Below, one piece after another: positions 1-8,384 of a stretch of 64,000 nt of DNA (its first letter is position 1; every line of letters starts with the position of its first letter). The stretch is from Parahalioglobus pacificus (GTDB lineage Bacteria; Pseudomonadota; Gammaproteobacteria; Pseudomonadales; Halieaceae): assembly GCF_014652275.1 (NCBI RefSeq), contig NZ_BMYM01000001.1, forward strand, positions 372,001 to 436,000. The letters are read 5' to 3'. Below the pieces are notes generated by a model. It had not been told where the DNA came from. It searched no databases and was given only the letters and a program-made list of their open reading frames with translations. The position numbers and the translations under genes were made by a program.

Positions 1-345
1 GATGATATGGCGGCAGCCGCTGCCCTGGCACCTGCACACAGTAATGCTTCAGTAGCCGCTTACTTACTGCCCGATGCGCCTTGGGCGCGCCGCGTCAGTG
101 GGGTATTTAGCAACGACCTCGCCAACGCACATCCCGCTAGGGCACACGCTGTGATCACCGCTAAGTCTGACGGCACCTATCTGGTGAGCGTGCGCGCGCC
201 GTTGGAAAATAAGACCGGCGCTGATGAGTTGTGCATGGAGTTCCCGACAGGCGGTGGTCGTAAGGCGGCTGCCGGAATTAACGCCTTACCGGGGGATAGT
301 CTGGAGCGTTTTATTCAGCGGTTTAGCGAGTTTTACGGCAGTTAA
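1..345 (+). CDS. DHH-family phosphoesterase, C-terminal end (partial)
   Basis: The reading frame is open to the first base, so this is the C-terminal part of a larger protein whose start lies outside the window. The visible 114 residues end with a GGGRKAAAGI segment. That glycine-rich motif is typical of the DHHA1 substrate-binding domain that follows the DHH catalytic domain in nanoRNase/RecJ-like phosphoesterases. The ATG at position 7 is internal, not a start. The DHH catalytic half cannot be seen, so the substrate (nanoRNA, pAp or other phosphoester) cannot be decided. The next gene is convergent, 26 bases away. Confidence 0.6.
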   Translation, partial: DDMAAAAALAPAHSNASVAAYLLPDAPWARRVSGVFSNDLANAHPARAHAVITAKSDGTYLVSVRAPLENKTGADELCMEFPTGGGRKAAAGINALPGDSLERFIQRFSEFYGS

Positions 346-370
346 ACAAGACCTCGGTTCGTTTAGAGTC

Positions 371-3364
371 TTACCCTAGCTTCGATAGCACGGCATCGAA
401 TTGTGCCAACAGATAGCTCACGTCATCTCGATTGATAATCATCGAAGGCCGCAGTTTGATGACGTTATGCAGTGGGCCATCCGTTCCCGCCAGCACATGC
501 TTGTCGCGCAACGCATTCACGATGCGACTGGCAGCGCCCGCCGCTGGTGCCAGGCTCTCATGATCCTTGACCAACTCTACGCCGAGAAAGAGCCCGCGCC
601 CACGCACATCGCCGATGATGGGGTAGCGCGACTGCAGTTGACGTAAGCCTTCAAGCAGCTCTTCGCCGCGCGCCTTGGCATTGGCCTGCAAGCCATCCGC
701 TTCGATGGTATCGATGACCGCCAGGCCAGCGGCACAGGCCACGGGATTGCCGCCGTAGGTGCTGAAGTACTCCATGCCGTTATCGAAAGCATTGGCAATG
801 GCGCGCGTTGTGATCACGGCGCCCAAGGGGAAGCCATTGGCCATGGGCTTACCCAATACGACGATGTCCGGTGTTGCCCCCTGACTCTCAAAGCCCCAGA
901 AGCTGTCTCCAAGACGGCCAAACCCCACCTGCACCTCGTCGGCGATGCACAAAGCGCCTGCCGCGTGCACAGCATCGAATGCGCGGCGAAGGTAGCCCTC
1001 GGGGAACTCGATCTGACCACCGACGCTGGGCAGTGTTTCCACCAGGAAGGCAGCAGGTGGCGTGTCGGCCTCAAGGAGCGCGTTGAGCGCCGTTGATACG
1101 GTATTGGCGTAACGTTCGCCAGCCTTGCCATCATCGCGCCTGTGGAGACCGCGGTAATCGTCTGCCAATGGCACCTCGTGAACCCAGGGCTTGCGACCAC
1201 TACCACCGGGTCCCGCATATTTGTAGGGACTGAGATCAACAAGGCTGCTGGTATGCCCGTGGTAAGCACTCTCCATCACCAGTATGTCCTCGCGCTGCGT
1301 GAAAGTGCGCGCAAGACGCAGTGCCAGCTCATTGGCCTCGCTGGCGGAGTTCACGAAGTAACAGACAGACAGCGGTGCCGGCAGTGTTGCGGTCAGCCGC
1401 TTTGCGTACTCAAGAATTGTCGGGTGCAGGTAACGGGTGTTGGTATTCAGTAGTGCCACTTGCTGTTGCACGGCATCGACGACCCGGGGGTGCGAATGCC
1501 CCAGGTGCGCCACGTTGTTGTAAGCATCCAGGTAGGCGCAAGCGTGTGAGTCGTAGAGAAACTGGCCCTGGCCGCGCACGATGGTTAGCGGTTTCCGGTA
1601 AGACAGCTTCAGGCTAGGCCCCAGCAGGTTTGCACGCTGCTCAGCGAGGGCCTGCGTGTCTGGTGATGCGTCCATCAGTTCCGGACTCACCGGCAGCAAG
1701 TAGGCCGGATTGGGGCAGAGGCCGTGCCAGACTTCGCGCTGTGATGGTGCAATAACACCGGGGAAGTCAGCATCCATTCCCAGCAGATCCAGAATGATTT
1801 GCAGGTGCAGGTGCGGTGTCCAGCCGCCGTTCTCGTGGTTGTCACCGACCGCAGCGAAGGCCTGGCCCTTGCGAAGTTCATCGCCCTCTGACAAACCGGC
1901 GACGCTATCGCCACTCAGGTGCCCGTATAACGTATAGAAAGTATCGTTGTCGCTGGTGACGTGTTCCAGAATCACAAGGTGGCCGTAATCCAGCGGGGCG
2001 TCGTTATTGGCAATGCGGTGCACTCTGGCGGGAAGCGGCGCAAATACCGCTGAACCCGGCGCACAGAAAATATCGATCCCCAGATGCTCTGTGCGTGACT
2101 CGGTGGTGGGGTAAGCATGGCCTGTGAACTGGGGCGCGTTGTAGATCCCTCGTGCCTCGGCGTAGCGGCCAAAACTGTGGGTAACGCCCGCGGCTGCCAT
2201 CTCTTTGTCGATGAGAGTGGTAAGCCCCTCCAGTGTTGCGTTGTCGGGTTTGGTACCCAGCATGAGGCTGCCAATACTGAGGTCTAGGCAATGACGATAC
2301 TGGTCGACGGCGATGACCTCGGCAGCGTCACTGCCGTTGTTTTGTAGCCAGTGGAGAATGCGCGTGGACGCGTCCGTGATGCCCAGCCCGCAGGCGTGGC
2401 GAAACGCGGCCAGCGCAAAGGCATCAGAAACGGATTGTAAGTCTTTGAGGGCGCGCTTTACCGGTGCCTGGCTGATGGTGATGTAAGCATCGTCTGCGTT
2501 GTCCTTCTGCCTGTTACTCGAGATGGTCAGGCTCACTGCCAGTCGTGCTTTCACCAGTGGGAAGAGTACATCAAGCTCCGTGCCGGACAGCGGCAGTACC
2601 GAGTTGTATCCGCGCAGCACATCCGAGCAGGCGTTGATGGGGGCGGGCTTGTCCAACAAGTAATAGGCCAGCGCAATTGCCAAATCGCAAATGCGCGGCT
2701 GCCACGACAGATCACCAAAATCGATGATGCCACTGATGCGGTCTTCAGAAACTAAGACGTTGTAGTCGTTCGCATCGTTGTGCACCATGCCCCAGGGCAG
2801 TGCTCTCAGCTGTGGCTTGATGGTGTCCTTGAAGGCTGTGAGTGCCGACAGGGTTAGAGCGCGGCGCTCTGGATCAACAGCCTCAACCTGGTCAATCAAC
2901 GCGTCGGCGTTGGATAAATCCCAAAGCCCCTCTGATGCGAACGGCGGCTGCGGCAGCGACGATAAGGCTTGCGTCAGTTTGGCCAACGCCCTGCCGAAGT
3001 CCTCTCCCAAGGCCTTCGTGTGCGGGTAGTGATGAGCCAGCAAGCGGCCCTCGCGCCAGCTCATCAGCCAAGCCAGGCGCACGCCTTCCGGAGTGTTCAC
3101 CGTTGCTATTAATTCGCCCTGCCGGGTGGGAATGGGTGCCGGTGTTAATCCCAGTGGCGCTGCTTGCTCCAGTGCCCGCAGTTGTAATGCGAGTGAGTCC
3201 AGGTCGCAGCCGCTGTGCATAATTTTCAGAACGTGGCGTTTCTCTCCGGCTACAGACACGGCAAAGTTATCGTCCTGCTCGCCGTCCAGTCGCAATAGGG
3301 CGGTATCGTTGGCATCGATTGCCCAGTGCTCTTTGAGTAGCGCGAGGGCATATTCAGGGGTCAT
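371..3364 (-). CDS. Trifunctional fusion: APH-type kinase, M23 peptidase domain, class III PLP aminotransferase/phospholyase
   Basis: A 997-residue fusion. Residues about 10-330 are a choline/hydroxylysine kinase-like (APH) domain with the Brenner motif HNDANDYN (195-202) and the metal motif DFGD (215-218). Residues about 400-550 are an M23/LytM-like domain with both zinc motifs, HLGID (427-431) and HLH (518-520). Residues about 570-997 are a class III aminotransferase fold with the PLP lysine in LGKPMANGFPLG (about K839). Kinase plus class III enzyme matches the logic of hydroxylysine kinase with phosphohydroxylysine phospholyase, or ethanolamine kinase with its phospholyase: phosphorylate an amino alcohol, then eliminate phosphate. 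The exact substrate is inference. An upstream in-frame start exists at 3577 but would run into the divergent LysR gene; the ATG at 3364 gives a normal kinase N-terminus and is preferred. The neighbouring LysR gene is the likely regulator. Confidence 0.85.
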   Translation of the reverse strand: MTPEYALALLKEHWAIDANDTALLRLDGEQDDNFAVSVAGEKRHVLKIMHSGCDLDSLALQLRALEQAAPLGLTPAPIPTRQGELIATVNTPEGVRLAWLMSWREGRLLAHHYPHTKALGEDFGRALAKLTQALSSLPQPPFASEGLWDLSNADALIDQVEAVDPERRALTLSALTAFKDTIKPQLRALPWGMVHNDANDYNVLVSEDRISGIIDFGDLSWQPRICDLAIALAYYLLDKPAPINACSDVLRGYNSVLPLSGTELDVLFPLVKARLAVSLTISSNRQKDNADDAYITISQAPVKRALKDLQSVSDAFALAAFRHACGLGITDASTRILHWLQNNGSDAAEVIAVDQYRHCLDLSIGSLMLGTKPDNATLEGLTTLIDKEMAAAGVTHSFGRYAEARGIYNAPQFTGHAYPTTESRTEHLGIDIFCAPGSAVFAPLPARVHRIANNDAPLDYGHLVILEHVTSDNDTFYTLYGHLSGDSVAGLSEGDELRKGQAFAAVGDNHENGGWTPHLHLQIILDLLGMDADFPGVIAPSQREVWHGLCPNPAYLLPVSPELMDASPDTQALAEQRANLLGPSLKLSYRKPLTIVRGQGQFLYDSHACAYLDAYNNVAHLGHSHPRVVDAVQQQVALLNTNTRYLHPTILEYAKRLTATLPAPLSVCYFVNSASEANELALRLARTFTQREDILVMESAYHGHTSSLVDLSPYKYAGPGGSGRKPWVHEVPLADDYRGLHRRDDGKAGERYANTVSTALNALLEADTPPAAFLVETLPSVGGQIEFPEGYLRRAFDAVHAAGALCIADEVQVGFGRLGDSFWGFESQGATPDIVVLGKPMANGFPLGAVITTRAIANAFDNGMEYFSTYGGNPVACAAGLAVIDTIEADGLQANAKARGEELLEGLRQLQSRYPIIGDVRGRGLFLGVELVKDHESLAPAAGAASRIVNALRDKHVLAGTDGPLHNVIKLRPSMIINRDDVSYLLAQFDAVLSKLG

Positions 3365-3479
3365 CGTTGTCTGTATCCGCGCGGAAAACTGAAGCGCGCC
3401 ATCATAGCAGCAGTAAGAGGCGAGGCGGGGCTTGCCTGCATCGGAACCATGAAACAGACTGTGCCAGCGAGGAGGGCAC

Positions 3480-4367
3480 ATGAACTGGGACGACATCAAA
3501 GTGTTTTTGGCGCTTAGCCGCAAGGGCTCTGCCCGGGGTGCTGCTACCGTGCTGCGAGTCAGCAATTCCACCATCACCCGCCGTTTGGATGATATGGAGC
3601 ATAAGCTGAGTACGCGCTTGTTTGATCGTACGCCCGACGGCTATCGCATGACGGCCGCGGCGGAACAGCTGCTATCCACTGCTGAGCATGTGGAAGAGCT
3701 GATCATGGGGGCCGAGCGCAAGATCACCGGCGGCGACCAGGAGCTCGAGGGGGCGATTCGTCTGACCATGCCACCGGTGGGCTTGGCGTTTTTGATGGAC
3801 CGCCTGGCTGACTTCGCTCACCAGTACCCCGGGATCGAATTGGAGCTGCTGCCGAGCATTGAGGCGCTGGATCTCAGTCGGCGTGAGGCAGACATTGCCA
3901 TCCGGGTGTTGGGCGCTGGCGAAAAGCCCCCCGAGTACCTGATAGGCCGGCTGCTATCGCCGTTGACGGCCTCCGCTTATGTGCACAAAGATCTTCTGAA
4001 CAAAGACAACCCGGAGGACGTGTCACACATGAGCTGGATCGGTAAGTTTTCGGGCAATCAACGTGAGGAGTGGCTAGACCAGACCGACTTCCCCGACCAG
4101 CCCGTTCGCCATGCCATAGAGGACATTGCCCTGGTGGCACAGGCCGTGGAATTTAAAATGGGCATGGCGTTCATGCCCTGCTTCTCGGCCTCATTTAACG
4201 ACGACATTGTACGCGTGCCCGGCGCGACTGTGGTGCACCATTCAGACCTGTGGGTGGTTACGCACAAAGACCTGCGCTTGAGCGCGAGGCTGCGGGTTCT
4301 CCGCGAAGTAATTGCGGATGAATTTGCCCGGGAGCGGTATCGAATCGATACGCGCAGTGCTTCTTGA
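3480..4367 (+). CDS. LysR-family transcriptional regulator
   Basis: A 295-residue protein with the LysR plan: an N-terminal winged HTH (about residues 1-60, with VFLALSRKGSARGAATVL and the SNSTITRRLDDME recognition helix) and a LysR substrate-binding domain (about 90-290). The start follows a GAGGAG Shine-Dalgarno at about 3469. It is divergent from the kinase/M23/aminotransferase fusion gene, with about 115 bases between the starts. That is the classic layout for a LysR regulator of the divergent gene, with an amino-alcohol metabolite as possible co-inducer (inference). Confidence 0.9.
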   Translation: MNWDDIKVFLALSRKGSARGAATVLRVSNSTITRRLDDMEHKLSTRLFDRTPDGYRMTAAAEQLLSTAEHVEELIMGAERKITGGDQELEGAIRLTMPPVGLAFLMDRLADFAHQYPGIELELLPSIEALDLSRREADIAIRVLGAGEKPPEYLIGRLLSPLTASAYVHKDLLNKDNPEDVSHMSWIGKFSGNQREEWLDQTDFPDQPVRHAIEDIALVAQAVEFKMGMAFMPCFSASFNDDIVRVPGATVVHHSDLWVVTHKDLRLSARLRVLREVIADEFARERYRIDTRSAS

Positions 4368-4408
4368 TCGGATCAGGTCTACCCCTGTCCAATTTTGCAA
4401 CGCTCTAG

Positions 4409-4456
4409 TTCATATACGGCCATTTTCACCAAAAATGGAGCGGGCTAGTATATGAA
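4409..4456 (+). promoter_or_regulatory. Nested inverted repeat in the leader of the 4482 gene
   Basis: Outer arms TTCATATA (4409-4416) and TATATGAA (4449-4456) enclose inner arms CCATTTT (4420-4426) and AAAATGG (4432-4438). The structure ends about ten bases before a strong Shine-Dalgarno. It could be a regulatory RNA hairpin or a protein-binding palindrome; nothing else identifies it. Confidence 0.4.
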
Positions 4457-4481
4457 TGCAACCTTCAAAGGAGGTAGAGCG

Positions 4482-4814
4482 ATGAAGAAAATTGCAATCA
4501 CACTGGTAGGTGTCTTGGCAGCTGGCGCAGCGGTAACCGCGATGGCTGGTAAGACGGATTCAGAGCAACTGACCGCATGTGTTGCTGGCATCGAAGCTAT
4601 TTACGGCGACGACGCACGCACCAAGCTTCGCGGTGTTAAGAACGTACGTTCCGGCACCAAGATGCGCATCAAGACCATGCCCGCCGACGGCGACAGCCTG
4701 ATGGTGACATGTGTTGCGGCCAAAGACGGGACTGTCGTACTGACAGATTCCGACGGCGTTGCACTGACAGCACCTGCTTACAACACCGCAGACAAGGTAT
4801 CGCTCAACGATTGA
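4482..4814 (+). CDS. Small exported protein of unknown function
   Basis: A 110-residue protein beginning with a textbook signal peptide (MKKIAITLVGVLAAGAAVTA, cleavage near AMA-GK, residue 23). The start at 4482 is fixed by a near-perfect AAAGGAGGT Shine-Dalgarno at 4467-4475. An in-frame ATG at 4452 would be upstream of that site and would bury the signal peptide. The mature part has two cysteines (about residues 33 and 77) that could form one disulfide, consistent with the periplasm. I do not recognise the family. The gene is monocistronic: hairpin leader in front, strong intrinsic terminator behind. Confidence 0.75.
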   Translation: MKKIAITLVGVLAAGAAVTAMAGKTDSEQLTACVAGIEAIYGDDARTKLRGVKNVRSGTKMRIKTMPADGDSLMVTCVAAKDGTVVLTDSDGVALTAPAYNTADKVSLND

Positions 4815-4857
4815 CCTCCGTCAGGAGAACACTCGTCCATAGTGATACTTTTCTTGC

Positions 4858-4885
4858 ACAGCCGCCTTCGGGCGGCTGTTTTTTT
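4858..4885 (+). terminator. Rho-independent terminator
   Basis: A 9-bp perfect stem ACAGCCGCC / GGCGGCTGT (4858-4866 with 4871-4879) with a TTCG tetraloop, followed by a run of T. It ends the small exported protein gene. Confidence 0.92.
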
Positions 4886-4891
4886 GGGGTT

Positions 4892-5308
4892 CTAATCCTC
4901 TACGTCGTCCACATCCAATTGTCCGGTCAGGCGCCTGCGAATATGTGACCAGGACATTCCCGCTGCCAGAATCAGCGACAGAATCAGTAGTACCACCCAC
5001 TCAATCGCACTGGTGGATTCCAGGCTCAGCCAACCCCAGTCAACAAACAGCCAGACCAGGCATCCGAACAGCGCCGCGCCCAGAACGATACCCAGCCAGC
5101 CCATGGACAGGAACGTGGCGCGCAAAAAGATGATCCAGCCGATCACGAGAATCACGCCCAGCAGCGCCAGAACAGGGCCAAACTCAGTGCCCTCTGTGAG
5201 TGCCCATCCTATGTAGGAGTAATCCGACGGGTTATAAGTGCCAAACACCAACAGCATGGCAAACACCCAGCGCCCGATAAAACTTCCGACTGTGAATTGA
5301 GAAGCCAT
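4892..5308 (-). CDS. DUF6524-type inner-membrane protein
   Basis: A 138-residue integral membrane protein with four predicted hydrophobic helices (about residues 8-24, 46-64, 70-90, 100-120) and an acidic tail (DVDDVED). The N-terminal segment GRWVFAMLLVFGTYNPSDYS resembles the DUF6524 family, whose function is unknown. The ATG at 5308 has an AAGGA Shine-Dalgarno; an in-frame TTG at 5329 has none and is rejected. It converges on the terminator at 4858-4885. No operon partner is visible. Confidence 0.75.
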   Translation of the reverse strand: MASQFTVGSFIGRWVFAMLLVFGTYNPSDYSYIGWALTEGTEFGPVLALLGVILVIGWIIFLRATFLSMGWLGIVLGAALFGCLVWLFVDWGWLSLESTSAIEWVVLLILSLILAAGMSWSHIRRRLTGQLDVDDVED

Positions 5309-5455
5309 AGAGTTTATTCCTTGGATCAATGGGCACCAAGCTAGAGTAATGCCGGCAGTGAGGCAAGCGTTCTACGTAAACGTTAGTACTCTGCACAAGA
5401 GGGCGTGTCTACTTGGCCCAACTCTAAGCCCGGTGAGTGAGTAGGTATCAACCCA

Positions 5456-5890
5456 TTAGTTTGGTAGTGCGGCAATGCACTCAATCTCAACGCGGGCATC
5501 CCGGCCCAGGCCGCTATTTCCCACCGCACTGCGGGCGGGCTTATTGGTAGGAAAATACGTGACATAGACCTCGTTCATGGAGGCCCATTCAGCAATGTCC
5601 GCAAGAAACACAGTGCACTTGGGTACCTGATCCATAGAGCCGCCGTTCTTCTCTACGATGGCTTTGATGTTCTCTAACGCCTGGCGTGTTTCGCCCTGTA
5701 TGCCCCCAGGTGCCAACTCGCCATTGTCACGATTAATGCCCAACTGACCCGCAAGGAACAGGAGGTTGCCGACCTTAACGGCTTTCGAGTATGGGCTATC
5801 TGGGTTAGACGTGAAGAACTCGGCCTCGGCTTGAAGTGCTGAAGCGGTGAGTAGGGCGAAGGCCCCAAATAGTATTTTGACGGCGTGCAT
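5456..5890 (-). CDS. RidA/YjgF-family protein with an export signal
   Basis: A 144-residue RidA-fold protein. After an N-terminal hydrophobic stretch (MHAVKILFGAFALLTASALQ, cleavage near residue 22) the rest matches RidA: PYSKAVKVGNLLFLAGQLG, a central helix with LENIKAIVEKNGGS, and a C-terminal RDARVEIECIAALP. RidA enzymes deaminate reactive enamine/imine intermediates in the cytosol, so the signal peptide implies a periplasmic variant with an unknown substrate. The ATG at 5890 was chosen because it gives the signal peptide; longer in-frame starts add only low-complexity sequence. Confidence 0.85.
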   Translation of the reverse strand: MHAVKILFGAFALLTASALQAEAEFFTSNPDSPYSKAVKVGNLLFLAGQLGINRDNGELAPGGIQGETRQALENIKAIVEKNGGSMDQVPKCTVFLADIAEWASMNEVYVTYFPTNKPARSAVGNSGLGRDARVEIECIAALPN

Positions 5891-6137
5891 AGTGATCGAT
5901 GACCTTGACGGTGAAGAACCGATGATTATCCCCCAAGTTTTGTGGTGCCGGGAAGCTCGCGAAGGCATCCGGCTTGGGCCCGGTCCCAAAGGGATTCAAG
6001 GTTAAAAGCACGAGTGTAGCTGGCACCACGTGCTGGCACTTGTACTAAGCTGATGTGCACAGGAATGAGTTGCGCTCGCGCAGTTGGGTAGCGACCAGAC
6101 TCTATAGCCGAAACTCATGAACGGGGGAGTAATCAAT

Positions 6138-6584
6138 ATGTATAGAGCGATTTTCGGAGCAGCTGGCGTCGCAGCGATGGTCCTTGTGAGCCCAGAAGCG
6201 GCAGTCGCACATGGGCATCACGATAAATGGCAAACCTGTAAGCGGGCGGTTATGACCGAGACCCGTGAGTTTGAGTCCGTCCCCATGGCTGCGTTCTCCC
6301 AGAATGGCCACCACCATTCGAATTTACTGTGGACCATCCACTGGGATGGGCAGACAGCAACCGGGTCGTGCAAGTTTGATGATCACCGGTTTGAAGGTGT
6401 TGAGGTACAGCATCACCTCAAATACAGCAGTCACCACCATAAGCACCATAAGGACAGTGAAAATTATCGAGGGCGTTATGGCGGTTTCTACCACGACCGC
6501 CACATAGGGATATGGCGTGATCCCGATGGAGAGGCCTGCCACACCTGCACGCCGGAGAATGGCTTTCCTCGTCACGGAGGGTAA
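6138..6584 (+). CDS. Histidine-rich secreted protein, function unknown
   Basis: A 148-residue protein with a signal peptide (MYRAIFGAAGVAAMVLV, cleavage near AVA-HG, residue 24). The mature part is very rich in histidine: HGHH just after cleavage, NGHHHS near 58, and a HHHKHHK cluster near 100. There are four cysteines, two in a C-terminal CHTC. This suggests binding of Zn, Ni or Cu in the periplasm, but no known metallochaperone family is recognised. The start is set by a GGGGGAG Shine-Dalgarno at about 6122-6128. It stands alone, divergent from the exported RidA gene. Confidence 0.7.
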   Translation: MYRAIFGAAGVAAMVLVSPEAAVAHGHHDKWQTCKRAVMTETREFESVPMAAFSQNGHHHSNLLWTIHWDGQTATGSCKFDDHRFEGVEVQHHLKYSSHHHKHHKDSENYRGRYGGFYHDRHIGIWRDPDGEACHTCTPENGFPRHGG

Positions 6585-6819
6585 TCGCCACGACGAGTAT
6601 CCTCGAACGGGCGGGTGATGAAACCATCGTTCGCTGCGGCGTCGCTCTCTACCTTGTCGATTTCAATCTGATGAAGCCGTAACGTACAGAGCGACTGGCG
6701 TTACGTTTTTTCCATAGTCTAGAAAAGCATAATCAGAGGAACTAAAGCTTGCAGAGTTTTCGCAACTGGAGTGGCACACATCGCCAGCCAGAGCATTTTG
6801 CAATCGGCGAATTATGGCC

Positions 6820-7335
6820 TTATGGCACTTCGCGAAACATGACGATGTCGCGCTGTTGATCGTTTCCGAGTAAGAAAGACTGTTCGCCCACCGCTGCAAA
6901 CCCGTACTTTTCGTAAAACGCGATGGCCCTGGGGTTATGCTCCCACACCGCAAGCCATAGGCCGTTTGCGGACTCACCTACGGCACTCGCTATTGTGGCA
7001 TCCATCAGCTGCTTAGCCACTCCTTTGCCGTGCCACTGAGCATCCACATACAGCCGCTTTAGCTCGGTGGAATTGGCGGATGGCAGAAAGCTGGGTGCAT
7101 TCCCTCGACGCAGTTGGGCAAAGCCCAATAAATCGCAGTCGTTCATACACAGCAGCGTTGTGAGTGCGGTGTTGGCAATCTCCGCCGTCTGCAAGTCCGG
7201 CCCAAAACTAGACTCGCAATACAGGTTCATATCTTCCGGAATATTGGATTTTTCAAACGCGTCTCGAAACGATTGTTCTGCAAAACTGGCAAGTGCAGCG
7301 GCATCTTTAATGAGGGCAGGTCGAATGATCGGCAT
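6820..7335 (-). CDS. GNAT-family N-acetyltransferase
   Basis: A 171-residue GCN5-related acetyltransferase. The acetyl-CoA binding motif A is seen as RLYVDAQWHGKGVAKQLMDA (about residues 94-113, the Q/R-x-x-G-x-G/A loop reading HGKGVA), followed by motif B with NPRAIAFYEKYGFAAVGE. It transfers an acetyl group from acetyl-CoA to an amine; the substrate is unknown. The gene is single, with no operon partner. Confidence 0.88.
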   Translation of the reverse strand: MPIIRPALIKDAAALASFAEQSFRDAFEKSNIPEDMNLYCESSFGPDLQTAEIANTALTTLLCMNDCDLLGFAQLRRGNAPSFLPSANSTELKRLYVDAQWHGKGVAKQLMDATIASAVGESANGLWLAVWEHNPRAIAFYEKYGFAAVGEQSFLLGNDQQRDIVMFREVP

Positions 7336-7644
7336 TGAATACCCAAACTAGTCAGTTGGCGGGCTGCCCATACATAACCCTAGAGGGTTTGACGGTAAGC
7401 GTGAAATCTTGCTTGCCAGCATAACACTGGTGACGAGAGTGGCGCGTTTCAATCAGCTTGCAATGGCTTACAAGCGCATCGTTTTTCCTCGACAAGGGGT
7501 TTTACATAGCTAGACTGTGAGGCAGGGGCGCCCGGCGGCCAAGTTAGTAGTGGTTGTAAGACCGGCTCGTCGGCTCTACGACTTCGATGCTGGGCTTTCC
7601 AGGGAGCCGTTAGGCGGCTGTACCCATTGTGGGGGAGATAAGCG

Positions 7645-8283
7645 GTGTCAGATGCGGATAAGACTGATTCAGAGGCTAGACCCGGGGTTGCAATCGCTGG
7701 TCTCGAAAACACCCTTCTCCGCCTGACCTTCTGGCAAACGATACTTTCAATCGCCGGGGTTTTTACCGGTGTGGTTGCCCTGTATGCGGCGCTCAATGAA
7801 TCTGAGGCGGTGCGGCAACAGACGGCAGCGTCGGTATGGCCTTATGTCCAGCTCACCATCAACGATACGAGTAATGGTGAGTCTGCCTCCTTCGAGCTAT
7901 CGGTGGATAACGTGGGTGTAGGGCCTGCACTTATGAGGGACGCGCAGGTGACCTATCGAGGTGCCCCCCAAAGTAACTGGCAATCGGTTGTTGATGCCAT
8001 AGGACCCAATGGGGGTGTTTTGGGAATCGATTACGGCAAGAGCAGTTTACGCCAGCGTGTGTTAGCGCCGGGTGAATCCCTGGTGGCGTTCCAAACTGGC
8101 GATAAAGATCTTGCGTTGAGTGTGCAAGCAGCCACGTTTTCTGGGGAGCTCAGCGTCACCTATTGCTACTGCTCTATTTTCGACGAGTGCTGGGTTAAGC
8201 GTAGTGGGCCACCCGGTGCGGATAAGCCGAGCAAAGTGGCAGGGCAGTGTCCTGATTTCGGCGATAGTGCGTTTGCCGACTAG
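7645..8283 (+). CDS. Membrane-anchored protein with a putative extracytoplasmic domain, unknown function
   Basis: A 212-residue protein. The first ~30 residues are polar, then one transmembrane helix (about residues 33-52, TILSIAGVFTGVVALYAALN) leads to a C-terminal domain of beta character with the repeated pattern SFELSVDNVGVGPALMRDAQ. The tail has three cysteines in CYCSIFDEC, which may bind metal or form disulfides. It starts at GTG behind a GGGGGAGAT Shine-Dalgarno. I do not recognise a family. About 300 bases upstream (7336-7644) hold no gene I can see. Confidence 0.65.
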   Translation: MSDADKTDSEARPGVAIAGLENTLLRLTFWQTILSIAGVFTGVVALYAALNESEAVRQQTAASVWPYVQLTINDTSNGESASFELSVDNVGVGPALMRDAQVTYRGAPQSNWQSVVDAIGPNGGVLGIDYGKSSLRQRVLAPGESLVAFQTGDKDLALSVQAATFSGELSVTYCYCSIFDECWVKRSGPPGADKPSKVAGQCPDFGDSAFAD

Positions 8284-8384
8284 TGCCGTTGGCTGGGCCA
8301 ATCATAAGCGCAGCTGAACGCACCGATTAAGCGTCTGTCACGTGCGTGGCGCAAGACAAGCCGATGCCTGCCTGTCGTTGATCG

